Source of the DNA: Leishmania infantum JPCM5
Lineage: Eukaryota; Euglenozoa; Kinetoplastea; Trypanosomatida; Trypanosomatidae
Direction: 5' to 3'
Assembly: GCF_000002875.2 (NCBI RefSeq)
Contig: NC_009410.2
Location: 62,001-126,000, forward strand
Length of the DNA: 64,000 nt
Shown one piece after another: positions 1-9,595 of this stretch. Each line of letters starts with the position of its first letter. Position 1 is the first letter of the stretch. Below the pieces are notes generated by a model. It saw only the letters and a list, made by a program, of their open reading frames with translations, made no database searches and was not told where the DNA came from. The position numbers were made by a program, and so were the translations under genes.

Positions 1-1717
1 CAGGTGTGGTGGCAGCGACATCCAGCAGCAACCACTGCAGGCCAGTAACTAGACGCTCACGCCCACAAACGTCCCTTGTGTAGCGCAGACGCGGCTGCGC
101 AGCGTTTCCTGGCAGGTAGCAGTGAGCACGTGCCTCGCCGCACGCGTTCACCAAGGCGCGTGCGCATAGGTCGTAGAGGGACGGGCTTGATAGAAGCTCC
201 GAAAAGAGGCTCCGCAGTGTCGCGGGCAAGGAAGGCGAGACAAACTGCGCCGCATTACCGTCGCCGTCACAGCTGCGAGCGAGCACAGCACAGATATTCA
301 AAAGCCCGGCAGCAGTAGCGGGAAGCACGTGCGCCATGACCCCGCTTCCAGCGCCCGACGATACCCCTTTGATGAGCGACCCCAGGCGAAGGAGCGCTGC
401 GATGGCGTCGTCCTCCACGACATCGGTGTCGCTGCGCAGGGATAGGCACCCAAATCCAGGCGAGAGCACAAACTTGTTTGTGTAGAAGAGCTGCCGATAG
501 GAGCGCGCAAAGTCGTGTTTGTCGCGGGGTGGGAGCCGCACCAGGGCATTGAGTAGCATTGTTAGGGCGAGATGCAGGCGCTGCTCTAGGGTTTCGGCGG
601 GCAGTCGCAGACGCGCTGCATCGAGGCGAGCCAGGAAACGAGGCCGAGCCGCAGTACGCGATGCTGACGAAACAGCAAAGGTGGCGTCTGCGTGCTCCTC
701 GAGGAGCGCAAGCAGCTGCGGAGCGAGCAGCCGCACTTGGTCCTCGACTGACAAGGCCGTCGTCACATGTGTCACGACAACTTCCGCAGCGCATTCTTCC
801 TCGCCCGCTGCCGAAAAGGGGCTGCGGTAGCCAAGAGACTCGCCCAGCTGCTGCGGCTGCTGCTGCTGCCACAACGTGAAAACCGGCGATGTCAGCAGCT
901 GCACCAGCAACTGCGCTGCCTCACCGGTCATCTCAGTCGTCACCCTGTCGTTCAGCAGAAGCACGCGAAGCAGCGCTCGCACACCGTTAGCCCGCGTAAG
1001 CACGAGACCGTTCAACGTATCCCTGAGGAGCCGCTTTTGACAGGCGAAACGTTCTTGCGAAAACAAGTCAGCGGCGATGTGGTTCTCAGTCAGGCTCGGG
1101 CCCTGTCGCTCCCGGGGAGGGTCGGCAGTTGTTGACAGAGTTGTGGTCGTTGCCCGTGGCGCGCCCGACACCCCTGGATCGAGCAGAGGGTAGAGCGCCT
1201 GCAGCACAATGTGCAAGGGAAGGGCTGCACTGGCCCAGCACATGTACAGAAAGACGCGTCCGCAAAATCGGCGTTGCTCGGCGCTGATGTAAACGCTAGA
1301 TGCATTGGCCTCGTTTTGTGCCTCTTCGCACGCAGGCGGGGTCGAGGTTACAATGTAGGTGGCAGGCAGCGACGCCGGATCCAGCAGATACACACAGGCG
1401 GCCAGCACATCCTGTGTGTAGGTGGTCATGACAAACCGCGCCTCAGCCGAAGCAGCTGGACGCGCATCCAGCGAAGGCGCTGAGCCGGCGCCCGGTGGCA
1501 ACTGGGATGGGATATGCAACTTGGCAACAAAGAAAGGCAGGTAGAAGTCTCGGTAGAGTTGGTAGAGCCGGGTGTACACGATCATCTCCGTCTGTGGGCT
1601 GTCGTCGAGGAGAGCGGACCGCAGGTGCTCACGCAGCTGGAGCACACCCTCGTGAATGTGGCTCAGGTGGACGACAGAGAGTTGATCAGCATACCTCGCG
1701 CTGGAGCTTGTGTCCAT
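1..1717 (-). CDS. Conserved hypothetical protein, N-terminal part (runs off left edge)
   Basis: An uninterrupted minus-strand frame runs from an ATG at 1717 to the left edge, giving 572 codons with no stop, so the C-terminus lies outside the window. The start is well placed: an in-frame TGA lies 24 bases upstream of it. The protein begins MDTSSSARYADQL and is rich in Leu and Ala with a helical-repeat look (many LL/LLNALV-type amphipathic helices); residues near 290-300 hold a short Gln run. I see no signal peptide, membrane segment or catalytic motif. The helical character would suit an ARM/HEAT-type scaffold, but that is inference and I do not recognise the family. Codon use (third-position GC) and lack of stops over 1.7 kb support real coding. 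Shorter ORFs in other frames here are shadows. Confidence 0.8.
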   Translation of the reverse strand, partial: MDTSSSARYADQLSVVHLSHIHEGVLQLREHLRSALLDDSPQTEMIVYTRLYQLYRDFYLPFFVAKLHIPSQLPPGAGSAPSLDARPAASAEARFVMTTYTQDVLAACVYLLDPASLPATYIVTSTPPACEEAQNEANASSVYISAEQRRFCGRVFLYMCWASAALPLHIVLQALYPLLDPGVSGAPRATTTTLSTTADPPRERQGPSLTENHIAADLFSQERFACQKRLLRDTLNGLVLTRANGVRALLRVLLLNDRVTTEMTGEAAQLLVQLLTSPVFTLWQQQQPQQLGESLGYRSPFSAAGEEECAAEVVVTHVTTALSVEDQVRLLAPQLLALLEEHADATFAVSSASRTAARPRFLARLDAARLRLPAETLEQRLHLALTMLLNALVRLPPRDKHDFARSYRQLFYTNKFVLSPGFGCLSLRSDTDVVEDDAIAALLRLGSLIKGVSSGAGSGVMAHVLPATAAGLLNICAVLARSCDGDGNAAQFVSPSLPATLRSLFSELLSSPSLYDLCARALVNACGEARAHCYLPGNAAQPRLRYTRDVCGRERLVTGLQWLLLDVAATTP

Positions 1718-2214
1718 CGCTCTGTGGCACCTTGTCCATCAGCCACGAGACTCCTATCTAATACGTAAGAGGGTGGTGAACCGAAAGAATGCAGAGAAGA
1801 GCGATCAGGCGGGAAAGAAATGCAGAGGCAACTACGCAGGCAGTGGAAGTGAAGCGCACAGGCACAAGCCGCGGTGATGGGGAGCCGCGTCTGCGCCTGC
1901 CATGGCCAAGTAGGCGGGAGGGGGGGGGCAGTAGAAGGGCACGGCGTCCGCTTCGTGACTGTATCGAGCGGTGCACGAGCTATTCTTTTTTGCGGTGATC
2001 ACTCCAAGAAGTAGGCGGAGGCGCGGATCGACGACGCCCCTCACAAACTATCATGCGTGTTCTTTTGCGCAAGCAAAAGAGGGCGATCAGCAAAGCACTC
2101 CGCCTCTGCCGACTCGCCCAACTGTGGGTTGGGGCTCCGACTCGTTCCAGGCGGACACGGCACACATGCGCACGCACGCGCCAGCACATCCGAGCACACG
2201 ACCGCCTGGGCCCT
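1718..2214. other. Intergenic region (UTRs)
   Basis: About 0.5 kb between the left-edge gene and its upstream neighbour. Read on the minus strand it has pyrimidine-rich stretches around 1765-1860, a plausible trans-splicing signal for the left-edge gene. No gene seen. Confidence 0.6.
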
Positions 2215-2215
2215 C

Positions 2216-4240
2216 TTAGCCTGCAACACAGCGGCAGCTTTCCTCCTCCTCACGCAGCCCCACCAAATCCTCAGGCCATACCTTCGGAACCAGCTCGAGG
2301 CCAGCCGCGGTGTAGAGGCGCGTCGGGTCCTCCTTCGTGCTCACCTGCAGCGCGCAAAGATCGTCGAAGCGGCCCTCCTCATCGAACATTGTACAGAGCG
2401 CCTTCCAGTAGGGGTAGCTTCGGTGTCGAACCGAAACCCGTGCATGCTCGCCTGCTAGTCGACGTGCCTCCACCACGTACGGCACCATCTTGTCCGCCAT
2501 TAGTAGCTGGACAGACGTCACCATGTCCTTGTAGACGCGAGGAATGCCCACTAGAGGCACCAGTGACGGGTTCGCCGGCTCGCGTCGTAGCAGGTAGGCA
2601 AGGATAGCGCCCTCCTCTTCCCAGTTGGTGGCTAAGAAGCTGCGCGTGAAGGCGTCGAAGCCCATCGGGGAGAATGTGACGAGCGAGCACAGCTCCAGCA
2701 GCTCTCCGAGGCACTGAAGGGGAAAGATGAGCGATGCGCACAGGTACGTGCAAACGCTGGCCTGCGACGATGCCGACGTCTTCGTTGCTGACAACGTCGT
2801 CTTTCGCGCTACCTCATCCATCACTGTCTTCAGCTTTCGGCGGCGCCGCTGCCAGTGCGGGCTGTTGGCGCCGAAGGCACCGTGGCCAAAGCAGCACTCC
2901 CCCAGTTCCGGCACCTCGCCCATCAGAAGGGGGAGCAGAAGTTGTAAAACGACCTTGTGCATGGGCGGCGCTCCGTCCAGTTCCCGGCCATGGATCTTGT
3001 CCAGCTTCCGAACCGCACCCAACGCAAGATGAGCCACGGCGTTGCTCCTTGCGTAGTTTGGGAAGATGGCTTTGCCGCCGCTGCGGTACACATCTGCGAG
3101 TAAGTACCAATCCGACTCCTCCAATTCGTCCAGCCTACTCAGGGCCTGGTCGCGCCACTGCGCACTCGTGGCGTACCAGCCTACCAGTGACGCCGTCTGC
3201 CGTGCCGCCACGCGTGTCTCTTCGAAGGCCTGCTTGTGCACCGCCAGCAGCTCGCGCACCTTCAGCAGCTGCTGCCGCATCGACTCAGACGTGACGTGCT
3301 GGTCGTACAATGCGCTAAAGAGGGTGTCGTTGCGGTCTAGCAAGTTCCAAAGAAGGAGGCGAGCGTACGGGGAGAGGCCCTTGAGGGAGCCGTACGCGTC
3401 CAGGTGCGTTGCGAGCACCACGTACGCGCGGTGCAGCAGTTCGTCATCCACCACGAAGTCGTCTGCCGCGAAGCCGGCCGCCTTCTTGGGCAAGGAAAAG
3501 ATGCGGTACTCGTCTAGCGCCGGCTTGCGCTTCTTGGGTTCCGAAAGCTGGATTACCGTGTTCACCTCGGGATGCGGGTGGAACAGCGGAAGCACCACCT
3601 CGAACCCGGCACGCTTGCGCGAGTGCTCCTCCTCCGAGCGCTTGTCGCCATCGTAGCGCGCCGGCATTGGCATCACCAACGACGCTCGCTCACTGTACGA
3701 GTAGCCCTGCACGTCTTCCTCGAGGAGCAACTCGGCGAAGTAGCTCGCCAACGGGCCGAACTCGGCCTCAGGAAAACCCTGCTCCTCCAGGAGGCGCTGC
3801 AGAGACCGACAGAGCGCCACGGTCCCACCGTCGGCAGCATCCCTCACGCACCTTTGCAGCACTGCCACGAAGGCCTCAGCATACACTTTAAATCTAGTGG
3901 CGGACTGCGCGCGCTCCTCCTCTGTGAGCTGCCGCTTGGCAACGGTCCAAATCACATCTATGGAGGACGCAAAGCTGGCCAGGATGGCGGGCCGCGCCTC
4001 CGGTGCGGCCTTCACGAGCGCCAGGCAGACACCGTGGATCTCGTGCATGAGACGGTAGAAGAGTACGATGCTCACATCGTTCCACACAAACCCGCCAAAG
4101 TTGGTAGCACCGTCAGAATTCTGCGAGGACGGCGATGTTGACAGACTTGGCGGCGTGGCAGCGACGGCGGTGGCGATGGTTTCCGCGGCATCACCTGCCG
4201 ACGCGGCCGCAGCACTCTCACGGTTATGTTTGCGCGACAT
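2216..4240 (-). CDS. Conserved hypothetical protein, 674 aa
   Basis: I do not recognise this protein. The open frame extends upstream to 4678, but that part is pyrimidine-tract sequence; the likely start is the ATG at 4240 (MSRKHNRESAAAAS), giving 674 aa. After a low-complexity Ala/Ser/Thr N-terminus of about 50 residues, the protein is mostly alpha-helical. A basic patch, EPKKRKPA near the middle, could be a nuclear localisation signal. It ends in an acidic tail with EEEESCRCVAG. No enzyme motif, membrane span or recognised repeat was seen. A strong pyrimidine tract (minus strand, 4310-4380) just upstream of the chosen ATG supports that start. Confidence 0.8.
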   Translation of the reverse strand: MSRKHNRESAAAASAGDAAETIATAVAATPPSLSTSPSSQNSDGATNFGGFVWNDVSIVLFYRLMHEIHGVCLALVKAAPEARPAILASFASSIDVIWTVAKRQLTEEERAQSATRFKVYAEAFVAVLQRCVRDAADGGTVALCRSLQRLLEEQGFPEAEFGPLASYFAELLLEEDVQGYSYSERASLVMPMPARYDGDKRSEEEHSRKRAGFEVVLPLFHPHPEVNTVIQLSEPKKRKPALDEYRIFSLPKKAAGFAADDFVVDDELLHRAYVVLATHLDAYGSLKGLSPYARLLLWNLLDRNDTLFSALYDQHVTSESMRQQLLKVRELLAVHKQAFEETRVAARQTASLVGWYATSAQWRDQALSRLDELEESDWYLLADVYRSGGKAIFPNYARSNAVAHLALGAVRKLDKIHGRELDGAPPMHKVVLQLLLPLLMGEVPELGECCFGHGAFGANSPHWQRRRRKLKTVMDEVARKTTLSATKTSASSQASVCTYLCASLIFPLQCLGELLELCSLVTFSPMGFDAFTRSFLATNWEEEGAILAYLLRREPANPSLVPLVGIPRVYKDMVTSVQLLMADKMVPYVVEARRLAGEHARVSVRHRSYPYWKALCTMFDEEGRFDDLCALQVSTKEDPTRLYTAAGLELVPKVWPEDLVGLREEEESCRCVAG

Positions 4241-5148
4241 GATGTCAAGCAGATTAGGTTTGGCTGCACTCACGATGTGTTCGCTATCCGTGTATCCGTG
4301 TATCTCTGTGTGTGTGTATGTGTTGGGGGGGGGAAGGGGTGCAGAGGAGAAGACGCGGGGAGGGAAGTGAGGGAACAAAGCCCGCTGAGAGTGTCTTATA
4401 GAGTCCAGCGGGCTGATGTACTGCAGGCGGCGGCATCGACGCTCCTGTTGTTGGCTGTCTCTCTCCGCTCTACGCTCCCAGCTTTCACCGATGACTGAGG
4501 CCGCCTCACAACAGCGTGAAGCAAAGGGGCACTCGCGCTGAGAGAGCGAGATCGACGAAGAAGAGAATAAGGTGGGGCCAAAGCCGCAGCCGTCATCGAT
4601 TTCGCCGTGCAGCCGGGCGGGGTAAAGGGGGGCTGGCTTATCCTGCCCCCGCCCCTTCCTCGATTGCATGTACCACACGTGCCTGTGGCGTCCACTGAAG
4701 GGCAGTGGTGAAACTAGAAGAGCGACATCTTGTCAGCCCAAGGAGGGAAGGAGGAGCGGGCGGCAACTATCCGCGCGCATTGGCGAGTTGCTCGTCTTTG
4801 AGGAGCGGGGCCACCGTATTAAGCGGTTATGCAATCACAGAAAGCCAACCACAGCAAAAACTGTGAAGGTTAGCAACCCAATCACCCACCCTCTGGCGTC
4901 GGCGGCTGTGTGGTGGATAGGATAGGATAGGAGCAGCAGCACAAGTAGAGCAAGCAGCAGCAGCAGCAGTGACTACATCCACGTGTGTGCATAGGTCTTT
5001 AGCTTGGTGTGCATGCGCGTCAGAGGAAGTCCTACCGCCCTCGCCCTGCGCAACTCAACTCCACATGCACACACACACACATATATATATATATACTCCA
5101 CGTTCAGCCGACCAACATGAGGGAGACGAGGAAGACGGCGGGGAGAGC
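4241..5148. other. Intergenic region with CA/TA microsatellite
   Basis: About 0.9 kb holding the 5'UTR of the 674-aa protein gene and the 3'UTR of the Der-like gene. A compound (CA)n(TA)n repeat lies at 5067-5095, shortly after the stop of the Der-like gene. No gene seen. Confidence 0.6.
4306..4380 (-). promoter_or_regulatory. Candidate trans-splicing signal (pyrimidine tract plus AG)
   Basis: On the minus strand this stretch is a long C/T-rich tract including a run of nine C, followed by a CACACAG acceptor-like dinucleotide at 4307-4306, about 65 nt before the ATG at 4240. This is the usual layout of a spliced-leader acceptor in trypanosomatids. Inferred from composition only. Confidence 0.45.
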
Positions 5149-6966
5149 TTAGATGTAGTCCGGATTGGAGTCTTTCACCTCCTGCACGAGCCGCAGTGGC
5201 ACGCCGCGGAAGCCGAATTCCTCGGTGATGGCGTTCTTCATCATCTCCTGCAGTGCCTTGGGCAGCTGACTCTCCTCCTTCTTTGTCTGCAGCTGCAAGA
5301 GGAAGGTGGGCGGACGGGTGCTGATCTGCGTAATGCGTCCAACTCGTGCCACGTGGTACGGGATGATTACGGACTTCTCCAATTTGCGCCAGAACTTGGT
5401 CAGCTCCGAACGTCGCACGCGCTTGTTCCACGTGTCGTACAGCTCCAGCACCTGGTCCATGAGCAAGGTCAGGTTCATGCCAGTGTGCGCAGAGACGACC
5501 ACCGCGTTGCTGTACTTCACCTCCTGCACCTGCCGCTTGATCTTGAAGTCGATGGCCTCGGCGGTTGCGCTTTGGTCGAGCACCGCGTCCCACTTGTTCG
5601 CGCACAGCACGAACGGGCGGCCCTCTTGGGCGACCTTGTGCAGGATGGACATGTCGTACTTGTTCGGGTGACCCTCGGTGGCGTCAAACACCACAATCAC
5701 CACGTGCGCGTAGCGAATCTCGTTCAGCGAGAGGCTATGGATGCGGCTGAGAAACTCGCGGTCAGTGCGGTACCGCTGACGCGCCAGCCCGGCCGTGTCG
5801 ATGAGCTTCAGCTTCCTCCCCTTGTACGTGCATGCGATTTCGATGGGGTCGCGGGTCGTGTTCGACTCGTCAGCGGCGCGGTTTCGCTCGTAGCCGACGA
5901 GGCGGTTCACCAGGCTTGTCTTGCCGCTGTTCGTGCGACCGACGATGGCCACGCGGATGTACCGGTCGGTGCAGTTGCGATCGCGAATCTCCTCCATGGC
6001 CGCCTCGTCACCGGCCATGGCGAGATCCTCGATATCCCAGTCGTTCTCCACTTTGCGCATCGCGTGAATGTGGTAGAGCGGCTCGAGCAAGGCCGACAGC
6101 GCATCGAGGCCCTCCCGCTTGCGAGCCGAAAACGGGACGGCTTTGCCGAGGCCGAGGCGGTTGTACACGTCCAGTACGAGAGACTCCTCCTCCTCCGGCA
6201 CGAGGTCCATCTTGTTGACCAACAGGCACGCTGGCATCTTCTTGGCTGCCAGGTACTGGATCAGGTCGTGCTCCTCCGCAGACACGTCCTCGTCCACAGC
6301 GGTGACGAAGATCGCGGCGTCCGCCGTCTCAACGGTGCGGAACGCCTCCTCGACCAGCTTGCCACCAATGAGGCCTGGGGTGTCGATGACGGTGAAGTGC
6401 AGGTTGTCTAGCGCCGCGTGCGCCTCCACGCAGTCGCGCGTGATGCCGTTGAAGTCCTTTACAATATTCTTCTTTGCGGGCATTGTGGGGTCCTGACAGA
6501 GCAAGTTGAACAGCGAGGACTTGCCGCTGTTCATGCGGCCGACAATGGCGACGCGAAGACGCTGATCACCCAGAGTCTTGACCACCGGCGTCCAGCCAGC
6601 CACGCGCCGGCGCTGCTCGTCGGTGCGCGCGGCGTCTTCCATGGCAGAGGAGATGTCGTTCAGTCGGCTGCCGGACCGCTTAACCTCCTCGCGCCAGTTG
6701 AAGTGAAGACCGCCCCTGATTTGGGCACGCCGGGGCAGCGCGTTGACAGAGTCCTTCGCTCCCGTCGTCGTCGCCGTCGCTCCAGCGGAGGACGTCGCAG
6801 AGGACGACGCGCGCGGAACGGAAGTCGACGCGAAGCCGCGACAGGCGCTGAAGAGAGACAAGGATGGTGACGTGGGGACAGTGCTCGAGCTCGGCGACAG
6901 GTGACGTGCCCGTGAACCGTCCCATGGTGTGGAAGCAGCTAAAAGCCCGAAACGTGTAAGACGCAT
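5149..6966 (-). CDS. Mitochondrial Der/EngA-like double GTPase
   Basis: 605-aa protein with two tandem TrmE-Era-type GTPase domains, the hallmark of Der/EngA, a ribosome large-subunit assembly GTPase in bacteria and organelles. Domain 1: P-loop GRMNSGKS (143-150), DTPG (195-198), NKMD (251-254). Domain 2: P-loop GRTNSGKT (343-350), DTAG (390-393), and NKWD further on. The C-terminal 100 or so residues fit the KH-like domain of the family. The N-terminus from the ATG at 6966 (MRLTRFGLLAAS, then Arg/Ser-rich and almost free of acidic residues for about 70 residues) looks like a mitochondrial presequence, so a role in mitoribosome assembly is inferred. Odd: both P-loops have NSGK where bacterial Der has NVGK. 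The frame continues upstream to 7215, but that part is 5'UTR-like. Confidence 0.93.
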   Translation of the reverse strand: MRLTRFGLLAASTPWDGSRARHLSPSSSTVPTSPSLSLFSACRGFASTSVPRASSSATSSAGATATTTGAKDSVNALPRRAQIRGGLHFNWREEVKRSGSRLNDISSAMEDAARTDEQRRRVAGWTPVVKTLGDQRLRVAIVGRMNSGKSSLFNLLCQDPTMPAKKNIVKDFNGITRDCVEAHAALDNLHFTVIDTPGLIGGKLVEEAFRTVETADAAIFVTAVDEDVSAEEHDLIQYLAAKKMPACLLVNKMDLVPEEEESLVLDVYNRLGLGKAVPFSARKREGLDALSALLEPLYHIHAMRKVENDWDIEDLAMAGDEAAMEEIRDRNCTDRYIRVAIVGRTNSGKTSLVNRLVGYERNRAADESNTTRDPIEIACTYKGRKLKLIDTAGLARQRYRTDREFLSRIHSLSLNEIRYAHVVIVVFDATEGHPNKYDMSILHKVAQEGRPFVLCANKWDAVLDQSATAEAIDFKIKRQVQEVKYSNAVVVSAHTGMNLTLLMDQVLELYDTWNKRVRRSELTKFWRKLEKSVIIPYHVARVGRITQISTRPPTFLLQLQTKKEESQLPKALQEMMKNAITEEFGFRGVPLRLVQEVKDSNPDYI

Positions 6967-7740
6967 TGCAGCAGGGCGACGCGGAATGGTTGAGTGTTCA
7001 GCCGGCGTCTGTGCTGAGACTCGTGTTTGGTGCAGAGAGAACAACAGCGAGAGGGGGGCGGGGGGGGGGAGGAGGTCTCCCTTCATCCCAGAGAACAGAA
7101 GATAGAGAAGAGCGGAAAGACAACGGATGATGATGAAGAGCCCACAACGTACACGCACAGATCGAGGGCCTGTGCACGCTCGGCAGCACAGCACGTCGTT
7201 GCGCAGCGCACACACATCGAGCTAGTTCGCACGCAGGTGGAGCATTCACCAGGTAGCGGATGGGTGCGGAGGGGGGAGCTGAGATGGCAAGGGATGGAGG
7301 AGAACGGAGAGAAAGAGACGCCACAGGCGACGCAGTGGAGTCCACGCGTCAGTCCTCCTCCTCTTCGTTGCTTCGGTTTCTGCTGCCACGGCTGCTCACT
7401 TCTGCTTCGGTGGTGGAGGTCTACAGACCACAGTACACCATCAACATCGTGTGCGGCCGTTGTTGTCTGGTATCTTCGCAATACACCAATGCCCTCCCTT
7501 TCTCTCCTACACGTCAGATGCCCTCACGCGCGGCACAGCGAGGGAGGCGGAGGGAGAGGCGCACATGCAAACGAACCGCAGCCGCTGCGAGGCGGAGAGC
7601 CGCCTTCCGTACCTTCCTCCACCCGCTCCTAGACCTCCATCCACCTCCGCAACGTCGCCTTTTTACGACCGTAGGGGAGAGGGGAGGGATGGGCGAGGGT
7701 TGCTCAAGCTGCAGAGAGAAAAGAGGAGAGGTCAAGAACA
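6967..7740. other. Intergenic region (UTRs)
   Basis: About 0.8 kb between the 202-aa protein gene and the Der-like gene; low-complexity C/T- and A/G-rich blocks. No convincing gene. Confidence 0.6.
7020..7076 (-). promoter_or_regulatory. Candidate trans-splicing signal
   Basis: Minus-strand C/T tract containing a run of nine C, followed by the first AG at 7021-7020, about 54 nt before the ATG at 6966. It fits a spliced-leader acceptor. Composition-based inference. Confidence 0.4.
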
Positions 7741-8349
7741 TCATCCAGCACGCAACGTACACGCTACATAGTTCTTCAGTTTCGTGGTCAGCATCGCCTT
7801 TGTAGCCTCATTTTTCGCCGTCGGCACACACGTCTCTAGGAGATAGGTCGCCGCGTCCTCGTGACCGGGAAGGGCGTCGAGAACGAGCTGAACTAGCTCT
7901 TCGTCGGGCACCATTTTGCTGAGCTCACGTCGCACCACGGTCACAATGGGACGCCCATCCGTCGGGTCGAAGCAGTTGACCGACAGCATCGCCTTCACCG
8001 CCTCGGTGTCGATGTGGTCACACGCCGTCGTGAAGAGCTCGTCAAGGTGCTCGTCCCGGATGGTGGCAGACGCGTCCTTCATGAGGTCAAACAGCAAACC
8101 CAGTGGGAGAACACGCGAGTGTATGATCGCCGTGCTCACAAGAATGGCGAGCTGGTGGTCGTTCGCATGCTTGGCGAACGCCATTGTCGTCGCCGGGTCC
8201 CAGCAACGTTCGACAAGGTCGAGAAACATCGTATCGTTCATGTTCTCCCCTACAAACTCGGGCTGCCGGATCAGCTCCTTCATCTGCTCCAGGTTGTTGT
8301 TGCACACGCACTCGTGGAGCTTCGCCTCAAAGGACTGCCGCTGGCCCAT
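7741..8349 (-). CDS. Hypothetical protein, 202 aa, putative N-myristoylation
   Basis: A small acidic, helical protein beginning MGQRQSFEAKL. Gly2 with Ser6 matches the N-myristoylation consensus (MGxxxS/T), so membrane tethering is likely; this is inference from the motif. The sequence is made of repeating helical pairs of roughly 35 residues (for example LHECVCNNNLEQMKELI and LVERCWDPATTMAFAK), reminiscent of degenerate ankyrin- or ARM-like repeats, but no clear family match is visible. No membrane span and no catalytic motif. It ends with YVACTLRAG. The start is the first ATG in frame. It lies between the CFIm25 and Der-like genes with 0.8-1.2 kb flanks. Confidence 0.8.
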   Translation of the reverse strand: MGQRQSFEAKLHECVCNNNLEQMKELIRQPEFVGENMNDTMFLDLVERCWDPATTMAFAKHANDHQLAILVSTAIIHSRVLPLGLLFDLMKDASATIRDEHLDELFTTACDHIDTEAVKAMLSVNCFDPTDGRPIVTVVRRELSKMVPDEELVQLVLDALPGHEDAATYLLETCVPTAKNEATKAMLTTKLKNYVACTLRAG

Positions 8350-9595
8350 GACGGTACGGCTGCACCGTGTGCGAGTCGCTATGTGTGTCTACGCGAATGG
8401 ATGATGAGGGAGGTGTGCTCACCACCCTTGATCCGTATCACGCTCCGCACTCTGGCAGTCGTAGCTCTTGTGCGTTTCGGAGGGAGGGGGAGAAGGGGGA
8501 GAGATGACAGCAGGAGAAACCCATATGAGAGCCGGCACAGTGTGCCGATCTTGCAATGGCACCGTGTGGGCCAGGATAAAGACTTTGAGAGGATAGACGT
8601 GCTGCCGCAGTGGCTGCCGCCGATGCTGACGCTCGTGCCTACGCTTCTCGCACCTACGTATCTACAGATGGAGAGAGGGAGATGTAAGCGTGCGTGCGAG
8701 TGTCAGGCACGAAAAGAGCCGATGAGGAAGCGGCAGTTCGCATGCGTGTTTCTTGTGGGATAGACGGGGTGTAGCTCACACGACGAAAGGGAGGGGGAAG
8801 AAAAGAGGGAAGACATGCGGTTGGCGGTGTTTGCTGCAAGGTCGGGAAGGGCAGGTGGCAAGACGGCATTGGCCTCCGTCCGTCCGAAGGTGAGACAGAG
8901 AGAGGCAAGCAGCGTGGCAGAGACCACTTGGAAGAGGAGGCAGAACAAAGCATCCCATGCGCCACCCATGACGGGGGGGGGAGTCGAGAGGCACACGGGG
9001 GTGACTTGGCAGCGCTTGCGGATATCACTGCACACCTCATGGAGTCAACATCACGGTGTTAGGGCAAAAACAGGAGTACCGGCACGAGCGGCTGCATGAA
9101 GGGGAGAGGGAGGAAGAACAAAGCAGAGTGAGAGGCGCCAATTCACGGCATCCACAGCAGTGCGTTTCCAGCGCCTCCTCGGCGATTTCGCGACCCCTCT
9201 GCACGCACTAGGCGCCATCGCTGCTCAACACCAGCACCGCAGCGCATGCGCTGGTTAACAGCTTCCATGCACAGCTTCGGCCCATTCCGCGTTTTCGTTC
9301 CGCGCCATCCTGGCGCTACCTGCGTCAACCTAAAGGCACGCAAATGCCAGTAGGCGCAGACACGCACGTGAAAAACAACAAGCAAAACACCGCAGCCACA
9401 AAGGCTCGACTCCACCGTCTGCCTTCGTCTGCTCCTGTGCAAGTGAGGCGGCGCCTCCGAGCACGCTCTCAACATAGAGTGACAAGAGAGCGCATCCGCG
9501 GTGAAGCCGGGGAGCCCACCCACCATAGCAGAGCTTACTGGCACAGACAGCGAATAGCCTGTTCGCCCAGAGCGCGCCGACTGGCTCGCCGCCTC
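8350..9595. other. Intergenic region (UTRs)
   Basis: About 1.25 kb of 3'UTR of the CFIm25 gene and 5'UTR of the 202-aa protein gene. C/T-rich minus-strand tracts at about 8470-8510, 8785-8815 and 9095-9125. The ORFs here are low-complexity and start outside plausible contexts. No gene seen. Confidence 0.6.

Noticed and set aside
4969..6411. 480-codon plus-strand ORF opposite the Der-like gene
   Set aside because: It is the complement of a well-recognised GTPase gene; its His/Val/Leu-rich composition is that expected from the antisense of GC-rich coding.
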